DNA of 64,000 nt from Chitinophagaceae bacterium (GTDB taxonomy: Bacteria; Bacteroidota; Bacteroidia; Chitinophagales; Chitinophagaceae). The DNA lies in the NCBI GenBank assembly GCA_019752295.1, contig JAIEMK010000011.1, positions 1 to 64,000 on the forward strand. Direction: 5' to 3'. The notes beneath the pieces are model-generated. The model saw nothing but the letters and a program-made list of their open reading frames with translations, did no database searches and was not told where the DNA came from. A program made the position numbers and the translations under genes. Shown one piece after another: positions 7,956 to 16,722 of the stretch. Every line of letters starts with the position of its first letter. Positions within the stretch are counted from its first letter, which is position 1.

Positions 7956-9155
7956 CTATACAAAAGCCTTAAACAAAGTACAATTTCCCGAAGTGATGAT
8001 TTCATAAACCGCATCAGGAAACAGGCAAGCGGCCTCTCCTCTTTTTAATACCAGACTATTATTAATCACAGCGGCTCCTTCGGTTACGATTAATAGTTCC
8101 ATGCCTTCTGCACTATTACTGTATGTCATATCCTCTTTCAATTCAATTTTACTAATCGAAAAATCAGGCACAGGGCAGGGATAATTCTTCTCCCCGATCC
8201 TGATTTCATTACCCTTCATTACATTGGGAATAATGCCTTCAAACACTGTATGCTTCATCAATTCAGGAACATCAATATGTTTTGGAGTAAGTCCGCCTCT
8301 TAAAACATTATCACTATTCGCCATCAATTCAATATTCTGTCCCTCCAAATAAGCATGCGGCAAACCTGCGCCCTGAAAAACAGCTTCTCCAGGCTTGGCA
8401 TTCACAATGTTAAAAAAATAAATAGAGAAAACACCCCTGTCGATATTAACTATTTGTTCGTCGTTTTCAAACAATTTGGCCACCCACCAACCAGGTTCGG
8501 CCTTACTGAGTTCGCCTTCTCTCTTTCTTCTAATTTCGCGTTTCACGGTCGGCATTAAAAAAGCATTTACTTCCTGCTGACTCATCTCCATCACAAACTG
8601 ATATAAAGCTTTATATCCATCTCTTTTAAAAAGTGGTAATAATATATTAAACTCGTACACTTCAGAGAGTGTATTTTCTAAAAGGCTTTTTTCTTTAAAT
8701 CCATGCAACAACCAAAAATCACTCAGAGCAACCATTACTTCGGGCTTATGATTACGATCCTTGTAGTTTCTGTTGGGAGCATTGATGGGTATGCCTTCAG
8801 CTTCTTCCCTATCAAATCCTTTTTCTGCTTCTTCTTTGCTTGGATGCACTTGTATAGAGAGCATCTGTTTCACATCAAGTACTTTTAAGAGATAAGGAAG
8901 CTCGCCAAATTTCTGATAAACAGAATCTGTTAATGCTGTTGCCGGGTCACGAGCAATCAATTCATTCAATGCAACCTCTTTGTTTTCAATTATCAATTTT
9001 GCTGCGGCAGAAGGATGTGCGCCCAACCAATATTCCGCACAGGGTTTTCCATCTGGATTGGGCACTCCCAATAATTCAGGAATAAAGGTGTTTCCACCCC
9101 ACGCATAGTGTTGAATAAACCCTTTTATTTTGAAAATTTTGCTCGACTCAGACAT
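7956..9155 (-). CDS. manA: Mannose-6-phosphate isomerase, class I
   Basis: Zn-dependent cupin enzyme interconverting fructose-6-phosphate and mannose-6-phosphate, feeding GDP-mannose synthesis or mannose catabolism. The product of about 399 residues begins IKGFIQHYAWGG, with zinc-site motifs QVHPSKEEA and NHKPEVMVAL and the later GAGLPHAYLEGQNIELMANS and RGGLTPKH. Length fits the class I type. ATG 9155 is preferred; ATG 9176 would add seven hydrophobic residues. The gene is monocistronic, divergent from the YraN gene. Confidence 0.93.
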   Translation of the reverse strand: MSESSKIFKIKGFIQHYAWGGNTFIPELLGVPNPDGKPCAEYWLGAHPSAAAKLIIENKEVALNELIARDPATALTDSVYQKFGELPYLLKVLDVKQMLSIQVHPSKEEAEKGFDREEAEGIPINAPNRNYKDRNHKPEVMVALSDFWLLHGFKEKSLLENTLSEVYEFNILLPLFKRDGYKALYQFVMEMSQQEVNAFLMPTVKREIRRKREGELSKAEPGWWVAKLFENDEQIVNIDRGVFSIYFFNIVNAKPGEAVFQGAGLPHAYLEGQNIELMANSDNVLRGGLTPKHIDVPELMKHTVFEGIIPNVMKGNEIRIGEKNYPCPVPDFSISKIELKEDMTYSNSAEGMELLIVTEGAAVINNSLVLKRGEAACLFPDAVYEIITSGNCTLFKAFV

Positions 9156-9236
9156 TATTAGAAATTTATACACCATAAACGCGAATCCTCCTAAAATCTT
9201 GTGTTTGACGGGAAAATCAACACTAAATTAACACGA

Positions 9237-9593
9237 ATGCAATCGAATAAAACTAAGGGCGATCATGGAGAACAAATCGCCACAGATTTTTTGAAAGAAA
9301 AAGGATTCTGTATTCTGGAAAGAAATTGGCGGCACCACCATTTAGAAGTAGATATCATTGCTTCAAAGGACGGGCTTCTACATATCGTTGAAGTTAAAAC
9401 CCGGTATTCACTCAGATTTGGCCGACCCGAAGAAAGTATCACAAAAGACAAAATGCAATTTCTCAAAAATGCAGCAGAAGCTTACCAGTACAGAAATCCA
9501 TTCTGGAAATACTTACAATTCGATGTGATTGCGATTACACTTGTGAACGAAAAACCAAGAGAGGTTTTTATGATCGAAGACGTATATTTTTAA
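9237..9593 (+). CDS. YraN/UPF0102 family endonuclease-like protein
   Basis: Small cytoplasmic protein of 118 residues with the restriction-endonuclease-like fold: GDHGEQIATDFLKEKGFCIL, the E-V-D-I core (LEVDIIASKDG), HIVEVKTRYS, and a C-terminal FDVIAI segment. ATG 9237 is preferred over GTG 9201 because the conserved domain begins shortly after it. The family is widespread near genes for DNA metabolism; its physiological role is unsettled. It is convergent with the YkgJ gene, with only 7 bp between the ends. Confidence 0.88.
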   Translation: MQSNKTKGDHGEQIATDFLKEKGFCILERNWRHHHLEVDIIASKDGLLHIVEVKTRYSLRFGRPEESITKDKMQFLKNAAEAYQYRNPFWKYLQFDVIAITLVNEKPREVFMIEDVYF

Positions 9594-9600
9594 ACCCCTC

Positions 9601-10116
9601 CTATTTTGATTTCAAAGGCTTAACCGCTCTTTCAATCATTTTCTCAACCATTTTAAAAGTTGCCGGGCAGTAGCTGATATTTTGCTGATGCCAATGCATA
9701 TAGGAAGGCATATCTTTCTTTTTAAGGTGTGGAAAGCCTGAGCAATCGCTAGGGCGAACCTCATAAATGCTACACATATGTGTTTCTTTACTCAAAAACT
9801 GGCAGGGTTGTTTTTTATTAATCCAGTCTTTATCGTCCTTCTCGTATACCAGCCACTTGTCTATGAACTCATCAGCGCTCATCTCCAAATGCGTAGAAAT
9901 TCTTTTAATATCTTTCGTGGTAAAAGTGGGCGTCATTTTTTTACAGCAGTTTGCACAACTCAAACAATCAATTTCCTGCCAAACTTCAGTGTCAATTTTA
10001 GCAGCGGTTTTATCCAAATCCTTTGGAGGGTTCTTAGCGAGGGCGCCTAAATACCTTTTAAAAGCTTTTTGATGATGACGAACTTTTTGTTTGAAAGAAC
10101 GGAGGTTCACTTGCAT
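9601..10116 (-). CDS. YkgJ family cysteine-cluster protein
   Basis: Cytoplasmic protein of 171 residues with the YkgJ CxxCxxCC signature (DCLSCANCCKKMTP, about residues 51-64) and later Cys residues (QPCQFL, HMCSIYEVRPSDCSGFP, YCPAT) that together could bind a zinc or Fe-S centre. The N-terminal 40 residues are basic and helical. The function of the family is unknown. It is divergent from xerD; the two starts are 139 bp apart. Confidence 0.88.
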   Translation of the reverse strand: MQVNLRSFKQKVRHHQKAFKRYLGALAKNPPKDLDKTAAKIDTEVWQEIDCLSCANCCKKMTPTFTTKDIKRISTHLEMSADEFIDKWLVYEKDDKDWINKKQPCQFLSKETHMCSIYEVRPSDCSGFPHLKKKDMPSYMHWHQQNISYCPATFKMVEKMIERAVKPLKSK

Positions 10117-10255
10117 ACAATTAATTGCTGTTTGGTTTGATTTGGACGAATCAGCGAATTTAAGGAACTATAATTTAAAACCAACTTTTCAAAAATCTGG
10201 GATAGGGTTAGTTCCAATTATTTTTTTTAAAGCCTATTTTTACTCAACAAAAGCA

Positions 10256-11167
10256 ATGGGCAAAATTATGTGGGAGTCGTATAAAAAAGGATTCAAAAGC
10301 TATCTGCAATTAGAAAGGTCACTCAGCGATCATTCGGTAGACGCCTATTTGAGAGATATTGAAAAACTTACCCAATACCTACTCATCCATAATACCGTTA
10401 AAAACCCTGCTGGCATTGAATTAAAAGACCTGCAACATTTTGTAAAATGGATCGCCGAATTGGGAATGAGTCAGACTTCTCAGTCAAGGATCATATCAGG
10501 TATCAGGAGTTTTTATAAGTATTGTTTAATTGAACAGATCTGCACGCTTGATCCTGCATATTTATTAGAGGCACCCAAAACAAAAAGAAAACTTCCCGAT
10601 ACACTTAGCTTTGAAGAAATTGAATTGGTGATTGCTCAGGTAGATCAAAGCACAGCAGATGGTTGTAGAAATAAAGCCATCTTGGAAACAATGTATAGTT
10701 GCGGATTGCGTGTAACAGAATTAATCAATCTAAAAATTTCATGTTTTTATCCCGATCTTGGATTTATCAGAGTTACCGGAAAGGGAGATAAAGAAAGGTT
10801 AGTACCCATTGGTGGAGACGCAATTAAATATATACTACTCTATAAGAATAACGTTCGTGTGCATCATTCTGTACAAAAAGGTTTCGAAGATATTTTGTTT
10901 CTAAATAAACACGGGCGGGGATTGAGTAGGGTAATGATTTTTTACATTATTAAAGAAATGGTCTTTAAAGCGGGAATTAAAAAATCTGTTTCACCGCATA
11001 CTTTCCGTCACTCATTTGCCACACATTTAGTAGAGGGAGGAGCCGACCTTCGTGCAGTTCAGGAAATGCTCGGACACGAGAGTATTACTACTACTGAGAT
11101 TTATACACATCTCGACAGAGATTTTCTGCGCGACACACTGCAACGTTTTCATCCTGCATATAAGTGA
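10256..11167 (+). CDS. xerD: Tyrosine recombinase XerD-like
   Basis: Site-specific recombinase for chromosome dimer resolution at dif. From ATG 10256 it is 303 residues, the usual Xer size; an upstream in-frame extension overlaps the divergent gene and is not conserved in character. The N-terminal SAM-like DNA-binding domain (about 5-95) is followed by the catalytic domain with Arg152 (SCGLRVTEL), Lys176 (TGKGDKERLVPI), His248/Arg251 (SPHTFRHSFATH), His274 (GHESITTTEIYTH) and Tyr283. All six expected catalytic residues are present. It is an isolated gene with no adjacent cargo, so it is probably the housekeeping recombinase rather than an integrase. Confidence 0.92.
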   Translation: MGKIMWESYKKGFKSYLQLERSLSDHSVDAYLRDIEKLTQYLLIHNTVKNPAGIELKDLQHFVKWIAELGMSQTSQSRIISGIRSFYKYCLIEQICTLDPAYLLEAPKTKRKLPDTLSFEEIELVIAQVDQSTADGCRNKAILETMYSCGLRVTELINLKISCFYPDLGFIRVTGKGDKERLVPIGGDAIKYILLYKNNVRVHHSVQKGFEDILFLNKHGRGLSRVMIFYIIKEMVFKAGIKKSVSPHTFRHSFATHLVEGGADLRAVQEMLGHESITTTEIYTHLDRDFLRDTLQRFHPAYK

Positions 11168-11230
11168 AAAATCTAGCAATTCGCTATCATTATCCCACTT
11201 CATTATATTTAGCTCATTTTATATAAAAGG

Positions 11231-11262
11231 ATTGGCAAAGAGCTTTGCTTGATGTAGGTTTG
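11231..11262 (+). promoter_or_regulatory. Candidate Bacteroidota promoter of the DUF2911 gene
   Basis: TAGGTTTG (11,255-11,262) matches the Bacteroidota -7 box TAnnTTTG exactly. ATTG (11,231-11,234) lies 20 bp upstream, close to the -33 TTTG. The predicted transcript would start some 10-15 bp before ATG 11283, which argues against a GTG start at 11262. Confidence 0.45.
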
Positions 11263-11282
11263 TGTCAAATAAAAAATCACAT

Positions 11283-12125
11283 ATGAAAAAACTAATTCTA
11301 CTGGTTGCAATAGCGATTGGTATTTCTGCACAATCTCAGGTAAAGATGCCAGCGCCCAGTTCTACACAGACCATTTATCAGGACTTTGGTATGGGAAAAT
11401 TGGAATTAACTTATTCGCGCCCGAATATCAAAGGAAGATCTTTGTTTAAAGAAAATAGCGATCTGGCACCATTGAACAAATTATGGCGCTTGGGAGCAAA
11501 TGCAGCTACAAAAATTAAGTTTACCGACAATGTTACGATCGGAGGAAAATTATTAGATACCGGATCTTACGTTTTGTATGCTATTCCCGGAAAAGAATAT
11601 TGGGAAATTATTATAAACAAAGGTTTGAATAATTGGGGAACAGATGGATACAAAGAAAGCGAAGACGTAGTTCGCTTCAAGATCAAATCCGAGAAAATGG
11701 GTGCACCAGTAGAAACTTTCACGATGCAGTTTGCAGCTATTCAAGCAGAGACTTGTGAAATACATATTATGTGGGGAAATACTGCAGTAGCAATTCCTGT
11801 AAGTACCAATGTAAAAAGCAGATTAAAAGCACAGATCGAAAAAGAACTTGCTGCTGATAAAGTAAATCCGGCAATTTATCAGATGGCCGCTAACTTTTAT
11901 TTTGAATGGGATAAAGACCTGAACAAAGCATTGGATAATGTTAAAAAAGCTACTACTGCTACACCAAATGGCTTTTGGTTATTTTTATTGGAAGCAAAAA
12001 TCGAAAAAGCAATGGGCGATAAAGTGGCCTCTAAAACCAGTGCAGAAAAATGTATTGCTTTAGCCACATCTGCAAAGAATGATGATTATGTAAAACAAGC
12101 CAGTGACCTTATTAAGAAACTATAA
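11283..12125 (+). CDS. Secreted DUF2911 domain protein
   Basis: Exported protein of 280 residues. A signal peptide (KKLILLVAIAIGISAQSQ) is followed by a DUF2911 domain (about 25-170) with LELTYSRPNIKGRSLF, LWRLGANAATKI, and GSYVLYAIPGKEYWEIIINK. The last 100 residues are helical and TPR-like (AADKVNPAIYQMAANFYFEWDKD). DUF2911 proteins are common in Bacteroidota and of unknown function. It is monocistronic, ending at a hairpin terminator shared with the convergent gene. Confidence 0.88.
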   Translation: MKKLILLVAIAIGISAQSQVKMPAPSSTQTIYQDFGMGKLELTYSRPNIKGRSLFKENSDLAPLNKLWRLGANAATKIKFTDNVTIGGKLLDTGSYVLYAIPGKEYWEIIINKGLNNWGTDGYKESEDVVRFKIKSEKMGAPVETFTMQFAAIQAETCEIHIMWGNTAVAIPVSTNVKSRLKAQIEKELAADKVNPAIYQMAANFYFEWDKDLNKALDNVKKATTATPNGFWLFLLEAKIEKAMGDKVASKTSAEKCIALATSAKNDDYVKQASDLIKKL

Positions 12126-12127
12126 GA

Positions 12128-12157
12128 AGTCAAAATTCAAAAGTAAAAATTCAAAAG
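12128..12157. repeat. Left arm of heptamer-rich inverted repeat
   Basis: An A-rich stretch made of GTCAAAA/TTCAAAA-type units right after the DUF2911 stop. Its 30 bases are the reverse complement, with about two mismatches, of the heptamer array at 12,245-12,279 on the other side of the terminator. The transcript could fold into a long stem around the terminator hairpin. Confidence 0.7.
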
Positions 12158-12205
12158 GATAGAATATCGTCTTCTATTTTCAAGACTGTAGTTGTAATTT
12201 TTTTC

Positions 12206-12246
12206 AAAAAGAAACCCCTGAACAATCAGAGGTTTCTTTTTTATTT
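12206..12246. terminator. Bidirectional hairpin terminator
   Basis: Stem AAAGAAACCCCTGA / TCAGAGGTTTCTTT with one mismatch and an ACAA loop, flanked by an A-run on the left and a T-run on the right. It lies between the convergent DUF2911 gene and alpha-oxoamine synthase gene and can serve both. Confidence 0.85.
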
Positions 12247-12279
12247 TTGACTTTTGACTTTTGAATTTTGACTTTTGAT
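12245..12279. repeat. Five tandem TTTTGAN heptamers
   Basis: Exactly five 7-bp units: TTTTGAC, TTTTGAC, TTTTGAA, TTTTGAC, TTTTGAT. They sit immediately after the stop of the minus-strand gene that ends at 12,283. The same unit type recurs at 15,398-15,439. Confidence 0.9.
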
Positions 12280-12282
12280 TTT

Positions 12283-13536
12283 TTACCCCGCCATATCCGG
12301 AATAGCTTCTACCTTATAAGCACCTGCATCCAGCTTGGCTTTGGTTTCGGTAAATGCAACCAGTGTTTCTTTAATATCTGCATCAGTATGATCGGCTGTA
12401 GGAATCAAACGATAAATGATATGTCCTTTTGGAATAACAGGATATACAACGATAGAACAGAAAATGTGATAATTCTCGCGCAAATCCATCACCATTGCAG
12501 TAGCTTCTTCCACACCACCTTTCATATATACTGGTGTAACAGGCGTATCTGTATTACCAATATCAAAACCTCTTTCTTTTAAACCAGTTTGCAATTTTTT
12601 TGCGTTACTCCACAGTCTTGCTTTTAACGCTGGCTCTGATTGTAACAAGTGCAGACGCTTTAAGTTACCCAATACAAGTGGCATTGGAACACTCTTTGCA
12701 AAAATCTGTGAGCGAATATTATAACGAATGAAATCGATAATTGCTTTGTCTCCCGCCATAAAGGCACCGATCGAAGCCATCGACTTAGCGAATGTTGCAA
12801 AATACAAATCAATTGCATCCTGACATCCCTGTGCCTCACCCACACCGGCACCCGATTCACCCAAAGTTCCAAAGCCATGTGCATCATCAACCAATAATCT
12901 GAATTGGTATTTTTGTTTTAATGCTGCAATTTCTTTTACTTTCCCCTGATCGCCAGCCATACCAAATACCCCTTCCGTAATTACCAGAATTCCGCCCGCA
13001 TTTTGCTTTTCAATCAAAGCTGTTGCGCGTTCCATCTGTTTTTCAAAATCAGCAATATCGTTATGCTTGTACACATATCTGTGTCCGGTATGTAGTCTTA
13101 ATCCATCAATAATACATGCATGCGCTTCCGCATCATACACAATCACATCGTGTCTGCCGCAGATGGCATCAATTGCACTCATGATTCCCTGATATCCATA
13201 GTTCAGCAGGATTGCATCTTCCTTATGTTCAAATGCCGCTAATTCAGCTTCCAGTTGTTCGTGATAATTGCTGTTTCCGCTCATCATTCTTGCACCCATC
13301 GGGGTTGCCAAACCAAACTCTGCTGCAGCTTCAGCATCTGTTTTACGTACTTCGGGATGATTCGCTAAGCCTAGATAATTGTTCAGACTCCAAACAATTA
13401 CATCCTTACCGCGAAATTTCATGCGACTACCAATTTCTCCTTCTAATTTAGGAAATGCGAAATATCCGTGGGCCCTTTCACGATGCTGTCCCAATGGGCC
13501 CGAATTCTTGAGCAACTTTTCAAATATATCTGCCAT
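12283..13536 (-). CDS. Alpha-oxoamine synthase family enzyme, serine palmitoyltransferase-like
   Basis: PLP-dependent enzyme condensing an amino acid with an acyl-CoA, 417 residues, cytoplasmic. Visible motifs: SLNNYLGLANHPEV, GNSNYHEQLE, the stacking His in DAEAHACIIDG, ITEGVFGMAGDQG, the Asp/His pair VDDAHGFGTLG, and the PLP-lysine loop ATFAKSMASIGAF. The loop, with Ser after the Lys and ASIG following, is closer to serine palmitoyltransferase (TFSKSLASIG) than to 2-amino-3-ketobutyrate ligase or BioF. Bacteroidota make sphingolipids, so SPT is plausible. No other sphingolipid gene is nearby and Kbl cannot be excluded. Confidence 0.78.
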   Translation of the reverse strand: MADIFEKLLKNSGPLGQHRERAHGYFAFPKLEGEIGSRMKFRGKDVIVWSLNNYLGLANHPEVRKTDAEAAAEFGLATPMGARMMSGNSNYHEQLEAELAAFEHKEDAILLNYGYQGIMSAIDAICGRHDVIVYDAEAHACIIDGLRLHTGHRYVYKHNDIADFEKQMERATALIEKQNAGGILVITEGVFGMAGDQGKVKEIAALKQKYQFRLLVDDAHGFGTLGESGAGVGEAQGCQDAIDLYFATFAKSMASIGAFMAGDKAIIDFIRYNIRSQIFAKSVPMPLVLGNLKRLHLLQSEPALKARLWSNAKKLQTGLKERGFDIGNTDTPVTPVYMKGGVEEATAMVMDLRENYHIFCSIVVYPVIPKGHIIYRLIPTADHTDADIKETLVAFTETKAKLDAGAYKVEAIPDMAG

Positions 13537-13684
13537 ATTACAATTGTTTCCTATTAATCTGGGCGCAAAAATAAACTTTTCGGCCCTAAAGGCAAAGTCA
13601 ATTATTTAACATAACTGTGTTAACCATTTGATTAAACAAAAATAAAACGCCTATCCCCTATTTTTACAAACTTAAAATCAATTC

Positions 13685-15328
13685 ATGCAAAGACTTTTCT
13701 GCTTATTTACAGCTTTATTATTGGGGATGAGCCTTTCTGCTCAACCCAAGACCCAATCGGTAAACTACCCTCGCCCCAAACTGGTAGTAGGTATTGTTAT
13801 TGACCAGATGCGATGGGATTACCTCTATCGGTTCAACCCGCTTTTTCAGTCAAACGGTGGCTTCAAAAGAATGATGGTAGAAGGCTTTTCAAGCGATAAT
13901 ACCCTTGTTCCCTATGCCCCAACTGTAACAGCCTGCGGACATACCTGCGTGTACACAGGCAGTGTACCGGCAATACACGGAATTACAGGAAACAATTGGT
14001 GGGATAACCAACTTTTGCGCAACGTTTATTGCAGCGAAGATAAGTCTGTTAGCACTGTGGGAACTAATAATGATGCCGGACAAATGAGCCCCAAAAACAT
14101 GCTTACCACCACGGTATGTGATGAACTAAGGCTGGCAACAAATTTTAAATCTAAAGTAATCGGCGTTGCTATTAAAGACAGGGGTTCAATTTTACCAGCC
14201 GGGCATTCTGCAAATGCTGCATATTGGTACGATAGCAAAACAGGCAACTTTATTACAAGCACTTATTACATGAATGAATTACCTGCATGGGTAAATCAAT
14301 TTAATAAAAGGAAATTGGTAGACTCGTTCTATAATATTGGCTGGAACACGGTTTTACCAAAAGCCATTTATTCTGATTATGCAACAGATGATGTAAAAGC
14401 TTATGAGAGTAAGCCATTTGGAAAAGACTTGATTGGGTTTCCTTATGACTTGTCTGCATTTAAAGGAAAAGATTATAGTAAAATTGCAAGCACTCCTTAT
14501 GGAAATAGTTTGACAGTAGAAATGGCAGAAGCTGCTGTAATTAATGAACACCTTGGAAAAGGGATTGCTACCGATTTTTTAGCAGTAAGTTTCTCTTCAC
14601 CTGATTATATCGGACACTCTTTTGGCCCCAATTCGTGGGAGATGGTAGACGATTATGTGCGTTTAGATAATGAGCTTGGTAAATTATTTTCTTTTTTGGA
14701 TGCTTCTATCGGAAAGAATCAATACACTGTTTTTTTAACCGCCGATCATGCCGTAGCGCATATACCGGGCTTTATGAAAGAACATAAATTACCCGCAGGT
14801 AATTTTGATGATAATCTTGCGCACAAGGAACTGAACGATCTTATCAAAGATAAATTTGGTATTAGTAATGCAATTGAAAGCACATCAAATTATCAGATTT
14901 CGTTAAACCATGACAAAATCGATTCTGCTAAACAGGATATTGATGCCATTAAAAAACTGATTATTAGCTCGCTGTTAAAGAAAGACGCAGTAGCAAATGC
15001 TTTCGAAACCAGCAAGATACTTATCAGCACATTAAATAAAACTCAAAGAGAAATGTTTGCAAACGGTTATTATCCCAATCGTTGCGGAGATATTCAGATT
15101 GTTTTAAAAAGTGGTTATATGGAAGGTAGTAATACCGGCACAACCCATGGCTTGTGGGCGCCTTACGATGCACATATCCCCTTACTTTTTTATGGTTGGG
15201 GAATCAAAAAAGGGAAGACGCGCAAAGAATATTATATGACTGATATTGCCCCTACCATTGCTGCACTCCTGCATATTCAAATGCCCAGTGGCTCTGTAGG
15301 AAAAGTGATTGATGAGGCCTTAAAATAA
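13685..15328 (+). CDS. pafA: PafA-type alkaline phosphatase
   Basis: Exported phosphomonoesterase of 547 residues with a signal peptide ending near SLSAQ. It follows the Elizabethkingia PafA pattern: LVVGIVIDQMRWDYLYR (first metal Asp), APTVTACGH with the nucleophile Thr about 80, Asn about 103 in ITGNNWWD, the Lys/Arg pair in KDRGSILPAGH, metal ligands in SPDYIGHSFGPN and TADHAVAH, and TTHGLW with the late His. All catalytic positions seem intact. PafA-type enzymes release phosphate from organic esters in the periplasm. Monocistronic, ending at a strong hairpin. Confidence 0.92.
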   Translation: MQRLFCLFTALLLGMSLSAQPKTQSVNYPRPKLVVGIVIDQMRWDYLYRFNPLFQSNGGFKRMMVEGFSSDNTLVPYAPTVTACGHTCVYTGSVPAIHGITGNNWWDNQLLRNVYCSEDKSVSTVGTNNDAGQMSPKNMLTTTVCDELRLATNFKSKVIGVAIKDRGSILPAGHSANAAYWYDSKTGNFITSTYYMNELPAWVNQFNKRKLVDSFYNIGWNTVLPKAIYSDYATDDVKAYESKPFGKDLIGFPYDLSAFKGKDYSKIASTPYGNSLTVEMAEAAVINEHLGKGIATDFLAVSFSSPDYIGHSFGPNSWEMVDDYVRLDNELGKLFSFLDASIGKNQYTVFLTADHAVAHIPGFMKEHKLPAGNFDDNLAHKELNDLIKDKFGISNAIESTSNYQISLNHDKIDSAKQDIDAIKKLIISSLLKKDAVANAFETSKILISTLNKTQREMFANGYYPNRCGDIQIVLKSGYMEGSNTGTTHGLWAPYDAHIPLLFYGWGIKKGKTRKEYYMTDIAPTIAALLHIQMPSGSVGKVIDEALK

Positions 15329-15346
15329 AAATCAGTTAGAGGCCCT

Positions 15347-15388
15347 AAATAAAAAGTCCCGATGATTTCTCGTCGGGACTTTTTATTT
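15347..15388. terminator. Bidirectional hairpin terminator
   Basis: AAAAAGTCCCGA / TCGGGACTTTTT form a perfect 12-bp stem, extended by flanking A/T pairs, between convergent pafA and icd. A long T-run follows on the plus strand. Confidence 0.92.
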
Positions 15389-15397
15389 AAATTTTTT

Positions 15398-15439
15398 TTT
15401 TGACTTTTGAATTTTGACTTTTGACTTTTGACTTTTGAA
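15398..15439. repeat. Six tandem TTTTGAN heptamers
   Basis: Exactly six 7-bp units (TTTTGAC or TTTTGAA) just before the icd stop at 15,442. The period is perfect and the units match the array at 12,245. Both sit beside a bidirectional terminator. Confidence 0.9.
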
Positions 15440-15441
15440 TT

Positions 15442-16674
15442 TTATTTTCCCAGTTTCACTTTCAAATTCTCGTCCAAAGCATCAAGGAATTCTTCTGTAT
15501 ACAGATAGTGTTCTCCGTGATTTACTTTGTTTCCATGAACACATATTGCTAAGTCCTTGGTCATTTTGCCGCTCTCAACAGTTTCAACACAAACTTCTTC
15601 TAAAGCTCTACTGAAATTGATCAGTTCCTGATTATTATCGAGCTTGCCGCGGAATTCAAGGCCTCTTGTCCAAGCAAATATTGATGCAATTGGATTAGTA
15701 GAAGTAGGATTACCTTTTTGGTGTTCGCGATAGTGACGCGTAACGGTTCCGTGAGCAGCTTCTGCTTCCATAGTTTTTCCATCGGGAGTAATCAAAACGG
15801 AAGTCATTAATCCCAAAGAACCAAAACCTTGTGCCACAGTATCGCTTTGAACATCACCGTCGTAATTTTTGCAAGCCCATACAAAATTACCATTCCACTT
15901 AAGTGCACTTGCAACCATATCATCAATCAGGCGGTGCTCATACACAATTCCTGCAGCATCGTACGCAGCCTTAAATTCGTTGCGGTATACTTCTTCAAAA
16001 ATATCTTTAAATCGACCATCGTATTTTTTAAGAATGGTGTTTTTAGTAGACAAGTATAAAGGCCATTTCTTAGTCAACGCCTGATTAAAGCAAGCTCTTG
16101 CAAAACCATAAATACTTTCGTCTGTATTATACATTGCCATTGCAACGCCATCGCCTTTATAATTAAACACTTCAAACTCTTGTGTGTTACCGTCTTCTCC
16201 TTCAAACTTGATGGTTAATTTACCCTTCCCCTTCGTTACGAAATCTGTGGCACGATACTGATCACCAAAAGCATGGCGACCGATACAAATAGGTGCTGTC
16301 CAGTTAGGAACCAGTCTTGGTACATTTTTACAAACAATTGGTTCGCGGAAAACCGTTCCATCCAAAATGTTGCGGACTGTACCATTCGGGCTCTTCCACA
16401 TTTGTTTCAAATTAAACTCTTTAACCCTTGCTTCATCGGGGGTAATGGTAGCGCATTTGATTCCCACACCATATTGTTTGATGGCATTGGCAGCATCAAT
16501 AGTAACCTGGTCATTCGTTTCATCGCGATACTCCATACCCAGATCATAATATTTTATTTCTACATCGAGATAGGGAAGTATTAATTTGTCTTTGATAAAC
16601 TTCCAAATAATTCTTGTCATTTCATCACCATCCAGTTCCACTACCGGATTTAGTACTTTAATTTTCTGAGACAT
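15442..16674 (-). CDS. icd: NADP-dependent isocitrate dehydrogenase, eukaryote-like type
   Basis: TCA-cycle enzyme converting isocitrate to 2-oxoglutarate with NADPH formation. The 410-residue product starts with [19 protein letters not shown] and has [20 protein letters not shown] (substrate loop), [20 protein letters not shown], and [17 protein letters not shown] (cofactor loop). This is the homodimeric IDH1/IDH2-like subfamily, shorter than the E. coli type. ATG 16674 is preferred over a GTG nine codons upstream. It lies 48 bp after the start-distal end of no operon partner: the next gene upstream ends at 16,723. Confidence 0.96.
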   Translation of the reverse strand: MSQKIKVLNPVVELDGDEMTRIIWKFIKDKLILPYLDVEIKYYDLGMEYRDETNDQVTIDAANAIKQYGVGIKCATITPDEARVKEFNLKQMWKSPNGTVRNILDGTVFREPIVCKNVPRLVPNWTAPICIGRHAFGDQYRATDFVTKGKGKLTIKFEGEDGNTQEFEVFNYKGDGVAMAMYNTDESIYGFARACFNQALTKKWPLYLSTKNTILKKYDGRFKDIFEEVYRNEFKAAYDAAGIVYEHRLIDDMVASALKWNGNFVWACKNYDGDVQSDTVAQGFGSLGLMTSVLITPDGKTMEAEAAHGTVTRHYREHQKGNPTSTNPIASIFAWTRGLEFRGKLDNNQELINFSRALEEVCVETVESGKMTKDLAICVHGNKVNHGEHYLYTEEFLDALDENLKVKLGK

Positions 16675-16722
16675 AACTGATCTGTTTATTTTAGAGGGCA
16701 CAAGGTAGTATTTTTCATTTAA

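Noticed and set aside
10091..11167. XerD-like recombinase as an integrase of a mobile element
   Set aside because: Length and motif pattern are those of housekeeping Xer proteins; no tRNA, excisionase or cargo genes lie next to it.
12245..12279. Possible CRISPR array
   Set aside because: The units are 7 bp tandem copies without spacers; no cas gene is present in the window.
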